Positions 9,800 through 17,088 of a stretch of 26,803 nucleotides of DNA are shown in pieces (the first letter of the stretch is position 1; every line of letters begins with the position of its first letter). Source of the stretch: Streptomyces sp. NRRL WC-3618 (lineage in GTDB: Bacteria; Actinomycetota; Actinomycetes; Streptomycetales; Streptomycetaceae); the NCBI RefSeq assembly GCF_001280005.1, contig NZ_LGDW01000013.1, forward strand, positions 1 through 26,803, given 5' to 3'. The position numbers were made by a program, and so were the translations under genes. The notes under the pieces are model-generated. The model saw only the letters and a list, made by a program, of their open reading frames with translations. It was not told the DNA's origin and did not search any database.

Positions 9800-10306
9800 A
9801 TGACCCACGACATGGTTTCCGCCCTCAGCCCCCTGCTCGCCGCCGAGGCCTCGGCGGAGGCATATGCCTACGGCGCCGAGCCGAGCGACCTGGAACAGGC
9901 CGTCTGGCTCCGCCTCCTGGAACGCCTCGACTCCGACGGCCCGCCGGCCGACCCGCACAACTGGCTCCGCCGGGCCGTCCGCTCCGAGGCCCGCCGCAAC
10001 CGTCGTACCGCTCGCATCGAACGGCCGTACGGCGACCAGCCCGCAGCCGACGACGGTCCGGGCCCGGAGCAACTCGCCCTCACCGCCGCCCGGCACCGCG
10101 CCCTGCGCGACGCGGTGCGCCGGCTGCCCGGTCGCTGCCCGAGCCTGCTGGAGGCCCTGCTGTCGCCCAAGGACCTCACATACCGGGAAATCGCGGGGGA
10201 GTTGGGTATCTCACAGGGGAGTATTGGTCCGGAACGTTCCAGATGCCTGGGATGTCTCCGTCGATTGCTGACGCCGGAGGTTGCGGTGCGCGAAGCACGG
10301 GGATAG
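9800..10306 (+). CDS. Small sigma-70-like protein
   Basis: The 168-residue product resembles a short ECF-type sigma factor. A region 2-like helix set (SDLEQAVWLRLLERL, then WLRRAVRSEARRNRR) is followed by a region 4-like helix-turn-helix (LRDAVRRLPGRCPSLLEALL, then LTYREIAGELGISQGSIGPE). Region 2 looks short, so promoter melting ability is uncertain. ATG 9800 or GTG 9791 could start it; neither has a strong ribosome site. No anti-sigma gene is adjacent. The GNAT gene follows after 45 bases and may be co-transcribed. Its target promoters are unknown. Confidence 0.8.
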   Translation: MTHDMVSALSPLLAAEASAEAYAYGAEPSDLEQAVWLRLLERLDSDGPPADPHNWLRRAVRSEARRNRRTARIERPYGDQPAADDGPGPEQLALTAARHRALRDAVRRLPGRCPSLLEALLSPKDLTYREIAGELGISQGSIGPERSRCLGCLRRLLTPEVAVREARG

Positions 10307-10351
10307 GAGTGTGGACATACGACTGAGCAGGTGAGCGGGAGGCGTGCACAC

Positions 10352-10849
10352 ATGGGCATGAGCGTGACCATCTCCGTGGCGACGGAACGAGACATCGAAC
10401 AGATCTTCCGGCTGCAGTACCTGTGCTTCCAGAGCGAGGCCGCTCTGTACGGCAACTACCGGATCGATCCGCTCGTCCAGAGCCTGGACTCCGTGCGGGA
10501 GGAAGTCGGCACGGACTGCGTCTACGTGGCGCGGCTGGGGGAGGAAGTGGTCGGCTCGGTGCGCGGCACCACGAACCCCGACGGCACGGCGTCCATCGGC
10601 AAGCTGTGCGTCCACCCCCGCCTCCAGGGCCACGGCATCGGCGCCAGACTCCTGAGCGCGGCCGAGTCGGCGCTCGCGGAGGAGCGCGGCGCCAAGAGGT
10701 TCCGCCTCATCGCGGGCCACCGCAGTGACGCGGGCCTGCGCCTGTACCGCCGGGTCGGCTACCAGACGGTGGGCACCGACAAGGGCACCGACGGCGTACC
10801 GATGATCGTCCTGGAGAAGCAGGCCGGCACCTACGCGGCAACGGCCTGA
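10352..10849 (+). CDS. GNAT-family N-acetyltransferase
   Basis: The 165-residue product has the GNAT fold: motif A reads IGKLCVHPRLQGHGIGARLL, including the Q/RxxGxG/A acetyl-CoA loop QGHGIG, and motif B includes LRLYRRVGY. Substrate is unknown. ATG 10352 is chosen because GGGAGG (10337-10342) lies 9 bases upstream; GTG 10331 lies before that site. It follows the sigma-like gene by 45 bases in the same direction, so an operon is likely. Downstream lies an intergenic repeat and then the convergent membrane protein gene. Confidence 0.92.
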   Translation: MGMSVTISVATERDIEQIFRLQYLCFQSEAALYGNYRIDPLVQSLDSVREEVGTDCVYVARLGEEVVGSVRGTTNPDGTASIGKLCVHPRLQGHGIGARLLSAAESALAEERGAKRFRLIAGHRSDAGLRLYRRVGYQTVGTDKGTDGVPMIVLEKQAGTYAATA

Positions 10850-10860
10850 CGGGTTCTCAG

Positions 10861-10886
10861 GGACGCGGGGAACTGCGCGACGAGCC
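10861..10886. repeat. Intergenic repeat copy between convergent genes
   Basis: It matches 3991-4016 at 24 of 26 bases and sits between the GNAT stop and the convergent membrane gene stop. It is a Streptomyces-type gene-end repeat. Confidence 0.6.
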
Positions 10887-10912
10887 CCCACGGGCCGCGG
10901 TCGCGCACAACC

Positions 10913-11377
10913 TCAGCCGGTCTGGGCCCTGTCGCCCTGAGGCGCCCGGGCCTTCCGCAACCAGTACATCGCGGAGACCGGCAGCAGCACCGGAATGAAC
11001 AAGTACCCCATCCCGTAGTCCGACCACACGGTCGAGTCGGGAAACACGGACGGCTCGACCAGGGTCCACGTCCCCACCACCAGCACCCCGACAAGCTCCC
11101 CGGCGCAACAGGCCAGCGCGGCGCGCCGCGCCGTCTCCCCGCCCCGCACCAGCGAGTACGTGATGAATCCGTACACCACACCGGCGACAGCGGACAGCGA
11201 GTAGGCCAGCGGGGCGTGCCCGAACTCGGTCGAGATCTGCACGGCGGACCGCGACACCGCCCCGACGACCATCACGCCGTACAGCCAGACCAGCAGAATT
11301 CCCGGCCCGCTGATGAGCCGCTTGCGCACGGGTCCGCCCTCCGTGGGTTCCGTCATGGGCTCCTCCGTGGTCGCCAT
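10913..11377 (-). CDS. Four-helix integral membrane protein, unknown function
   Basis: The 154-residue product has a short polar N-terminus and about four hydrophobic helices (GILLVWLYGVMVVGAV; LAYSLSAVAGVVYGFITYSLV; ALACCAGELVGVLVVGTWTLV; MGYLFIPVLLPVSAMYWL) with a basic C-terminus. I do not recognise a named family. ATG 11377 is preceded by GGGGAGGG; an internal ATG 18 bases further in (11359), with its own GGAGG, is the alternative. It begins one base after the stop of the upstream membrane protein gene (TGAGATG), so the two are coupled and their products may act together. Confidence 0.82.
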   Translation of the reverse strand: MATTEEPMTEPTEGGPVRKRLISGPGILLVWLYGVMVVGAVSRSAVQISTEFGHAPLAYSLSAVAGVVYGFITYSLVRGGETARRAALACCAGELVGVLVVGTWTLVEPSVFPDSTVWSDYGMGYLFIPVLLPVSAMYWLRKARAPQGDRAQTG

Positions 11378-11378
11378 C

Positions 11379-11738
11379 TCACCCTCCCCAGATGTCATAG
11401 AGCCGCACCTCCAGCACGGCCAGCACCACACCGCCGGCGGCGACCGTCACCGAGCCCCAGCGGGTGCGCTCCGCGAGCGACATGAACCCCGTCACCGGCA
11501 CACACGCCAGCGCGCCCAGCAGATACGCCACGAAGATCGTCGTACCCTGCTCCGGCTTCTCGCCCCGGACGAGCTGGACGATGCCGACGACCAGCTGGAC
11601 CACGGTGAGCAGGGTGACCACGCCCATGCCGATGAAGTGCCAGTCCTTGGTGGGCTGATCGCGAGAGGCGGCCCAGCCGCACCAGGCGGCGAGCGCGAGA
11701 GCGGCGACGGCGGTCGCGACCGTCAGGGCATCGAGCAT
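11379..11738 (-). CDS. Small integral membrane protein, unknown function
   Basis: The 119-residue product has about four hydrophobic helices (LTVATAVAALALAAWCGWAA; FIGMGVVTLLTVVQLVVGIV; IFVAYLLGALACVPVTGFM; VTVAAGGVVLAVLEV) joined by short loops, one with RDQPTKDWHF. I do not recognise the family. ATG 11738 has no ribosome site, but TAATAG at 11748-11753 could be a -10 placing the transcript start close to the ATG, so a leaderless message is likely. It is the first gene of a two-gene minus-strand operon. Confidence 0.8.
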   Translation of the reverse strand: MLDALTVATAVAALALAAWCGWAASRDQPTKDWHFIGMGVVTLLTVVQLVVGIVQLVRGEKPEQGTTIFVAYLLGALACVPVTGFMSLAERTRWGSVTVAAGGVVLAVLEVRLYDIWGG

Positions 11739-11747
11739 GCCGTGACC

Positions 11748-11753
11748 CTATTA
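11748..11753 (-). promoter_or_regulatory. Candidate -10 (TAATAG) for the membrane protein operon
   Basis: On the minus strand TAATAG lies 9 bases before the ATG at 11738. No clear -35 is visible. Confidence 0.4.
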
Positions 11754-11819
11754 CGGGCCAAAAGGCCTGGTGCGGTCGGCCCCGTGGGGCCGCGCCACCG
11801 GAAGGGCCCGTCAGAGCGC

Positions 11820-11838
11820 CTGTCCAGAATGTGGACAG
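11820..11838 (+). promoter_or_regulatory. Dyad upstream of the met leader
   Basis: A perfect dyad has arms CTGTCCA (11820-11826) and TGGACAG (11832-11838) around a 5-base centre. A further TGTCCA half-site is at 11863-11868. The centre is about 61 bases before the leader peptide ATG, a typical activator position if the transcript is leaderless. The binding protein is unknown. Confidence 0.5.
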
Positions 11839-11855
11839 TCGTGAGACGCGCATTC

Positions 11856-11885
11856 TTGGCCGTGTCCATACGTCTGCTTTACTGA
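11856..11885 (+). promoter_or_regulatory. Candidate promoter of the met leader and transporter
   Basis: TTGGCC (11856-11861) and TACTGA (11880-11885) are 18 bases apart; TTTACT at 11878-11883 with spacing 16 is an alternative. Either places the start at or next to the ATG at 11890, which has no ribosome site. Confidence 0.45.
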
Positions 11886-11889
11886 TCGC

Positions 11890-11976
11890 ATGACCACTTC
11901 GAGCAGCCGCATCCTTGCGACCGAGGCGACCCTGACGCCCGGTGCTCGTTGTCTGTGTCGAATGTGCGCCTTCTAG
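11890..11976 (+). CDS. 28-residue leader peptide upstream of metNIQ
   Basis: A short frame starts at ATG 11890, probably on a leaderless transcript, and ends at TAG 11974. It encodes 28 residues beginning MTTSSSRILA and ending ARCLCRMCAF, with three cysteines, one internal methionine and three arginines overall. The clustered Cys and Met codons just before the stop resemble leader peptides that sense sulfur amino-acid supply through ribosome stalling; cysteine-rich upstream frames of this kind are known in actinobacteria. It stands 190 bases upstream of metN in an otherwise non-coding leader. The gene call and function are inference; an alternative is a chance frame. Confidence 0.6.
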   Translation: MTTSSSRILATEATLTPGARCLCRMCAF

Positions 11977-12001
11977 AGGGCCCCCGCACCACCCCCTGAG
12001 T

Positions 12002-12069
12002 CTCGCGCCCCGAAGCGAGCCCCCGTGGCATGTCCGTGCCCGCAGCCGTATGACTCCTGCGACTCATAC
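12002..12069 (+). promoter_or_regulatory. Structured leader between leader peptide and metN
   Basis: Two small hairpins lie here: a 5-bp stem (12002-12006 with 12015-12019) and a 6-bp stem (12048-12053 with 12064-12069). I could not assemble a clear terminator/antiterminator pair, and it does not resemble the SAM-I or SAM-IV riboswitch consensus that I know. Confidence 0.35.
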
Positions 12070-12166
12070 CCAGGCCCGCGCGTACGTGACCGACCCGAGC
12101 CGCGCACATCCCCCTTCCGTGTCCGGGCACACCCATGCCCGCGCACTCGACAGTGACGGAACCCCT

Positions 12167-13201
12167 GTGATCACCACGTCCGGCCTCACGAAGGTCTACC
12201 GCTCCCGCGGTCGTGAAGTCACCGCCCTCGACGGCGTCGACCTGCACGTCCGCGAAGGCGAGGTGTACGGCGTCATCGGCCAGTCCGGCGCCGGCAAGTC
12301 CTCGCTCATCCGCTGCGTCAACCTCCTGGAACGCCCCACCGCCGGGACGGTCACCGTCGCCGGCCAGGACCTCACCGCCCTGGCCGGGCGCGGATCCAGG
12401 GCGAGCCGGGAACTGCGCCGCGCGCGCAGCCGTATCGGCATGGTCTTCCAGCACTTCAACCTGCTCTCCACCCGGACCGTCCAGGACAACGTCGAGCTGC
12501 CGCTCGAAATCCTCGGTACGCCGGGCCGGGAACGGTCCCGCAAGGCGCTGGAGTTGCTCGACCTCGTCGGCCTCTCCGGCCAGGCCAAGGCCTACCCGGC
12601 CCAGCTGTCCGGCGGCCAGAAGCAGCGCGTCGGCATCGCCCGCGCCCTCGCCGGCGACCCCAAGGTGCTGCTCTCCGACGAGGCCACCAGCGCCCTCGAC
12701 CCGGAGACCACGCGTTCCGTCCTCCAGTTGCTGCGCGACCTGAACCGGCAGCTGGGGCTCACCGTGCTGCTCATCACCCACGAGATGGACGTCGTCAAGT
12801 CCATCTGCGACTCGGCCGCTCTCATGGAGAACGGGCGGATCGTCGAGTCCGGCACCGTCAGCGAACTGCTCGCCACCCCCGGCTCCGAACTGGCCGCCGC
12901 GCTCTTCCCGGTCAGCGGCGACGCCTCCGGGGACGACCGCACGGTCATCGACGTCACCTTCAACGGTGACGCGGCCGCCAGGCCCGTCATCTCGCAGCTC
13001 TCCCGCACGTACAACATCGACATCTCGATCCTCGGCGCCGCGATGGACACCGTGGCGGGCAGACAGGTCGGCCGGATGCGCATCGAACTCCCGGGCGGGT
13101 ACGAGGAGAACGTCGTGCCCATCGGCTTCCTGCGCGAACAGGGCCTGCAACTGGACGTACTGGGCCAGGAGCCGCTGCTGCTGACGGGCGGTGCCAAGTG
13201 A
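12167..13201 (+). CDS. metN: Methionine ABC importer ATP-binding protein MetN
   Basis: This 344-residue ATPase powers methionine uptake with MetI and MetQ. Walker A GQSGAGKSS is at residues 38-46, the signature LSGGQKQ at 147-153, and Walker B LLSDEATS follows with its D-loop ALDPET. The C-terminal NIL/ACT-like domain (about 265-340, from TVIDVTFNGDAA) is the methionine-sensing domain that causes trans-inhibition in this family. GTG 12167 (ITTSGLTKVYRS) matches family N-termini and has a weak ACGGA site; the open frame extends to 11942 but lacks support there. The stop overlaps metI by four bases. A possible leader-peptide attenuation region precedes it. Confidence 0.95.
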   Translation: MITTSGLTKVYRSRGREVTALDGVDLHVREGEVYGVIGQSGAGKSSLIRCVNLLERPTAGTVTVAGQDLTALAGRGSRASRELRRARSRIGMVFQHFNLLSTRTVQDNVELPLEILGTPGRERSRKALELLDLVGLSGQAKAYPAQLSGGQKQRVGIARALAGDPKVLLSDEATSALDPETTRSVLQLLRDLNRQLGLTVLLITHEMDVVKSICDSAALMENGRIVESGTVSELLATPGSELAAALFPVSGDASGDDRTVIDVTFNGDAAARPVISQLSRTYNIDISILGAAMDTVAGRQVGRMRIELPGGYEENVVPIGFLREQGLQLDVLGQEPLLLTGGAK

Positions 13202-13956
13202 CCTGGACCGAGATGCGGCCCCTGCTGGAGCAGGCGTGTTGGGACACCCTCTACATGGTCGGCTGGTCCACGCTGATCGCCGTCGTCGGCGGGCTTCCGC
13301 TCGGCATCCTGCTGGTCCTGACCGACCGCGGCGGACTCCTGCGCAACGTCGTCGCCAACAAGGTCATCGGCCAGGTCGTGAACGTCGCCCGCTCGATGCC
13401 GTTCATCATCCTGATGGTCGCGCTGATGGGCTTCACCCGGACCGTCACCGGCACGACGATCGGCCGGGAGGCCGCCATCGTGCCGCTCGCCATCGGCGCG
13501 ATCCCGTTCTTCGCCCGCCTCGTCGAGACAGCTGTCCGCGAAGTGGACCACGGACTCGTCGAGGCCGTACAGGCCATGGGCGGCAACACCTGGACGGTCG
13601 TCCGCCGGGTCCTCGTCCCGGAGTCCCTGCCGTCGCTGATCTCATCGGCCACCACAACCGTCGTCGCCCTCATCGGCTACTCCGCGATGGCCGGCACGGT
13701 CGGTGCGGGTGGCCTCGGCGACATCGCCATCCGCTACGGCTACCAGCGCTTCGAGACCGGCCTGATGTGGATCACCGTGGCCGTCCTCGCGGTCGTCATC
13801 TCGGTCATCCAGCTCGCCGGCGACCACGCGGCCCGCACGCTGCACAGGCGCGGGGGCGGTTCCGGAGCGGCGCCCGGCCTCCGGCGGCTGAAGCCGAGGC
13901 CCAAGCCGGCCGGGACGGACGAACCCGCCACCGCGGACGTCACCAAGGCCGCCTGA
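13198..13956 (+). CDS. metI: Methionine ABC importer permease MetI
   Basis: This 252-residue membrane protein forms the translocation pore. It has about five hydrophobic helices, and the EAA loop AMGGNTWTVVRRVLVPESLP contacts MetN. The C-terminus after about residue 215 is a basic, proline-rich tail (RRLKPRPKPAGTDEP) that is longer than in enterobacterial MetI. GTG 13198 overlaps the metN stop, indicating translational coupling. metQ follows after 110 bases. Confidence 0.95.
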   Translation: MTWTEMRPLLEQACWDTLYMVGWSTLIAVVGGLPLGILLVLTDRGGLLRNVVANKVIGQVVNVARSMPFIILMVALMGFTRTVTGTTIGREAAIVPLAIGAIPFFARLVETAVREVDHGLVEAVQAMGGNTWTVVRRVLVPESLPSLISSATTTVVALIGYSAMAGTVGAGGLGDIAIRYGYQRFETGLMWITVAVLAVVISVIQLAGDHAARTLHRRGGGSGAAPGLRRLKPRPKPAGTDEPATADVTKAA

Positions 13957-14066
13957 CGGCTGCCCCGAACCCGTCGAACGACCCCTTCACCTCTCCCCAC
14001 CCACCCGCAGATTTCCCCGCACCACCGATCGCGGGGACAGTCACACCCACATGGAAGGCACTTTTC

Positions 14067-14897
14067 GTGCGTAACACCATAAAGTTCACCACCGCCGTCC
14101 TCGCCACCGGAGCCCTCACCCTGGGCCTGACGGCCTGCGGTTCCGAAAAGGGATCCGCCTCCTCCGACACCAGCGGCCCCCTGATCGTCGCCGCGAGCCC
14201 CACCCCGCACGCGGAGATCCTCACCTATGTGAAGGACAACCTGGCGAAGAAGGCGGGCCTCGACCTGGAGGTCAGGGAGTTCACCGACTACGTGACACCG
14301 AACACGGCGACCGAAGACGGCTCGGTGGGCGCCAACTACTTCCAGAACCAGCCCTACCTCGACGACTTCAACAAGAAGAACGGCACCCACATCGTGCCCG
14401 TCGTCACCGTGCACCTGGAACCGCTCGGCCTCTACTCCCACAAGGTCAAGAGCGCGGACGCCCTGAAGAGCGGCGCAACCATCGCCGTCCCGAACGACAG
14501 TGTGAACGAGGCGCGCGCCCTGAAACTGCTCGCCGCGAACGGGATCATCACGCTCAAGGACGGCGTGGGCAACGAGGCGACCCCCGCCGACATCACCAAG
14601 AACCCCAAGAACCTCGAGTTCAAGGAGCTGGAGGCGGCCCAGACACCGCGCTCCCTGGACGACGTCGACGCCGCGGTGATCAACGGCAACTACGCCCTCG
14701 AAGCCGACCTCTCACCCGCGAAGGACGCCCTCGTCTCTGAGTCCCCCAAGGGCAACCCCTACGGCAACTTCCTCGCCGTGAAGAAGGGCGCCGAGAACGA
14801 CCCCCGGGTCGCGAAGCTGGCCAAGCTGCTCACCTCCGCAGAGGTCAGGAAGTTCATCGAGGACAAGTACGACGGCTCCGTGATCCCCTCGTTCTGA
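14067..14897 (+). CDS. metQ: Methionine-binding lipoprotein MetQ
   Basis: This 276-residue NlpA-family substrate-binding lipoprotein delivers methionine to MetNI at the outer face of the membrane. The lipobox ends LTAC, with lipidated Cys24, after a hydrophobic signal. Family stretches are ASPTPHAEIL, GANYFQNQPYLDDFN, LYSHKV, IAVPNDSVNEARAL and NGNYALEADL, which line the methionine pocket. GTG 14067 has GGAAGG at 8 nt. It is the last gene of the transporter operon and is followed by a hairpin at 14958-14992. D- or L-methionine preference cannot be read from the sequence. Confidence 0.95.
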   Translation: MRNTIKFTTAVLATGALTLGLTACGSEKGSASSDTSGPLIVAASPTPHAEILTYVKDNLAKKAGLDLEVREFTDYVTPNTATEDGSVGANYFQNQPYLDDFNKKNGTHIVPVVTVHLEPLGLYSHKVKSADALKSGATIAVPNDSVNEARALKLLAANGIITLKDGVGNEATPADITKNPKNLEFKELEAAQTPRSLDDVDAAVINGNYALEADLSPAKDALVSESPKGNPYGNFLAVKKGAENDPRVAKLAKLLTSAEVRKFIEDKYDGSVIPSF

Positions 14898-14957
14898 TCC
14901 CGCCGCCCTCCGGTACCCGTCACTCGGTACCTGTCACCTCGGTACGTACCGACACGT

Positions 14958-14992
14958 ACGGGGTCCGCTCCCTCACTCGGTGTGGACCCCGT
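14958..14992 (+). terminator. metNIQ terminator hairpin
   Basis: A 9-bp perfect stem (14958-14966 with 14984-14992) with a 17-base loop lies 60 bases past the metQ stop. Small GGTACC palindromes lie just upstream. Confidence 0.6.
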
Positions 14993-15094
14993 GCTGCGGT
15001 TCCGGGGCCGCATGCTGCATGCTGGGCAGTTCAGCAGGCCGTCCACGTTCGTAGGTTTGTAGGTCTGCAGGATTCGACGGCTACGGAGTGGCGC

Positions 15095-15733
15095 ATGACG
15101 AGCACCTTTCCCAACATCTCCATCAGCACGGAGCGGTTGGTACTGCGCCCCCTCGACGAGGACGACATCCCCGCGCTGGCCGAGATGATGAACGACGAAC
15201 AGGTCGCCGCCTGGACCGACGTCCCCCAGCCCTTCACCGAGGACGCGGCCCACACCTGGATCACCGAGTACGCGCCCGCCGAACGCACCGAGGGCCGCGG
15301 CCTCGACTTCGCCGTCACCGAGTTCCTCACCCAGCGCCTCGTCGGCGTCGTCCAGTTGTCCAACACGAACTGGCACATCCGGTCCACCGAGCTGTCCTAC
15401 ATCACCGCCCCCTGGGCGCGCGGCGAGGGATACGCCTCCGAGGCCGCGCTCGCCGCCTGCCAATGGGTGCTCGGCGACCAGAAGTTCGAGCGCGTCGAAC
15501 TGCGCACGGCCGCCGACAACACCGCCTCCCAGCAGGTCGCCCAGAAGATCGGCTGTATCAGCGAAGGCGTCCTGCGGGGTGCCTGTATAGCGCACGTCCG
15601 CACCGAGGACGGCACCTGGACCGACGTCCGCACCGACTTCATCGTGTGGAGCCTGCTCCCCGAGGACCTCGAAGGAGCCGGCGAGGAACTGGCCGAGTCC
15701 GCCGGTTTCACCGCGTACTCCGACTGGAACTGA
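15095..15733 (+). CDS. RimJ/RimL-type GNAT acetyltransferase
   Basis: The 212-residue product begins ISTERLVLRPLDEDDIPAL, typical of the RimJ/RimL subgroup that acetylates N-terminal amines or small amines. A degenerate acetyl-CoA loop is seen in SYITAPWARGEGYASEA (ARGEGYA), followed by ERVELRTAADNTASQQVAQK, the usual asparagine-containing segment. The last 25 residues, after WSLLPED, are an acidic extension. ATG 15095 has a GGAG site 7 bases upstream. It stands alone between the met operon terminator and cobL. The substrate is unknown. Confidence 0.92.
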   Translation: MTSTFPNISISTERLVLRPLDEDDIPALAEMMNDEQVAAWTDVPQPFTEDAAHTWITEYAPAERTEGRGLDFAVTEFLTQRLVGVVQLSNTNWHIRSTELSYITAPWARGEGYASEAALAACQWVLGDQKFERVELRTAADNTASQQVAQKIGCISEGVLRGACIAHVRTEDGTWTDVRTDFIVWSLLPEDLEGAGEELAESAGFTAYSDWN

Positions 15734-15852
15734 CCGTCGGCAGTCGCGGCCGACACACCAGGTACGCTCACGGAGCCCCGTAACGGCTGACTCCGTACGG
15801 GATGTCCCTAGTTCCACGACGCCCCGCGAGCACCCTCTGGAGACTGACGACG

Positions 15853-17088
15853 ATGGCCGACCGGGTCACGGTGATCGGCTGGGACGGCTCGCCCCTGACC
15901 GCCACGGCGCGCTCCGCGCTCGGCGCCGCCACCCTGGTGGCCGGCGCGCCCCACCACCTCGCACTCCCCGAAGTACCTCCGGCCGCCGAACGCGTACGCC
16001 TCGGCAGCGTCGCCCTCGCCGCCCGCCGCGTCGCCGGCCATCGCGGCACCGCCGTCGTCCTCGCCGACGGAGACCCCGGCTTCTTCGGCGTCGTACGCAC
16101 CCTGCGCAACCCCGAGTTCGGCCTGGAGGTCGAGGTCGTCCCCGCCGTGTCCCCGGTGGCCACCGCGTTCGCCCGCGCGGGCATGCCCTGGGACGACGCC
16201 CAGGTGGTCGTCGCCAACCGCCGCACCCTGCGCCGCGCGGTCAACGTGTGCCGCGCCCACGCCAAGGTCGCCGTCCTCACCTCGCCCGGCGCCGGTCCCG
16301 CCGAACTCGGCCTGCTCCTCGACGGAGTCCACCGCACCTTCGTCATCTGCGAGGAGTTGGGCACCGAGCGCGAACAGATCACCGTCCTCACCTCCGACAA
16401 GGCCGCGGACCGCATCTGGCGCGACCCGAACGTCGTCATCGTCATCGGCGGCCCGGCCGCCACGGGCGGCGACAGCGGCTGGCTGGCCGGCCGCGACCCG
16501 GCTGCGGGCCCGCGCGGCTGGGCCCTGCCCACCGAGCTGTACGGCCACAGCTCCACCGCCGGCGGTCCGCCCGCCCCCGGTGACGGCGAGACCGAACTGC
16601 TGCGGGCGGCCCAACTCGCCCGTCTGGGGCCGCGCGTGGGCGACCTGGTCTGGGACATCGGCTGCGGCAGCGGTGCCTTCGCCACCGACGCGGCCCGCAG
16701 CGGCGCCGCCGTCATCGCCGTCGACCGGGACGTGGAGGCCTGCGCCCGCACCGACTTCGCCGCCCGCCGCTTCGGTGTCCAGCTCCAGATCGTGCGCGGC
16801 GAGGCCCCGCACATCCTGGAGGACCTCCCCGAGCCCGACGTCGTCCGGGTCGGCGGCGGGGGAGCGGCGGTGGTCTCCGCCGTCGCCGACCGGCGCCCGC
16901 AGCGCATCGTGACCCACGCCGCGACCCGCGACGCCGCCGAACTCATAGGCCGCGACCTGACCGAGCACGGCTACCGGGTCGAGTGCGCCCTGCTCCAGTC
17001 CGTCGAACTCGACACCCGGGCCTGGACGGAGACGGAGCGGAGCGTCGCGTTCCTGCTCAGCGGAGTCTTGCCCGACCGCGCGCCCTGA
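15853..17088 (+). CDS. cobL: Precorrin-6Y C5,15-methyltransferase CobL (CbiE-CbiT fusion)
   Basis: This 411-residue enzyme adds methyl groups at C5 and C15 and decarboxylates the C12 acetate during corrin ring synthesis. Residues 1 to about 205 are a CbiE-type tetrapyrrole methylase (VTVIGWDGSPLT; GDPGFFG at 73-79). Residues about 230-411 are the CbiT domain with the SAM loop DIGCGSGAF at 268-276. ATG 15853 is preceded by GGAGA; 17 codons of upstream frame are unsupported. It shares the strand with the bluB-cobT gene, but 384 bases separate them. No cobalamin riboswitch consensus is seen upstream. Confidence 0.93.
   Translation: MADRVTVIGWDGSPLTATARSALGAATLVAGAPHHLALPEVPPAAERVRLGSVALAARRVAGHRGTAVVLADGDPGFFGVVRTLRNPEFGLEVEVVPAVSPVATAFARAGMPWDDAQVVVANRRTLRRAVNVCRAHAKVAVLTSPGAGPAELGLLLDGVHRTFVICEELGTEREQITVLTSDKAADRIWRDPNVVIVIGGPAATGGDSGWLAGRDPAAGPRGWALPTELYGHSSTAGGPPAPGDGETELLRAAQLARLGPRVGDLVWDIGCGSGAFATDAARSGAAVIAVDRDVEACARTDFAARRFGVQLQIVRGEAPHILEDLPEPDVVRVGGGGAAVVSAVADRRPQRIVTHAATRDAAELIGRDLTEHGYRVECALLQSVELDTRAWTETERSVAFLLSGVLPDRAP

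Noticed and set aside
11942..12166. N-terminal extension of metN
   Set aside because: The extra 75 codons overlap the leader peptide end and hairpins, lack family similarity, and the GTG at 12167 matches MetN N-termini.
11977..12166. Possible SAM riboswitch before metN
   Set aside because: The conserved core of SAM-I or SAM-IV as I know it is not visible; only small hairpins are present.
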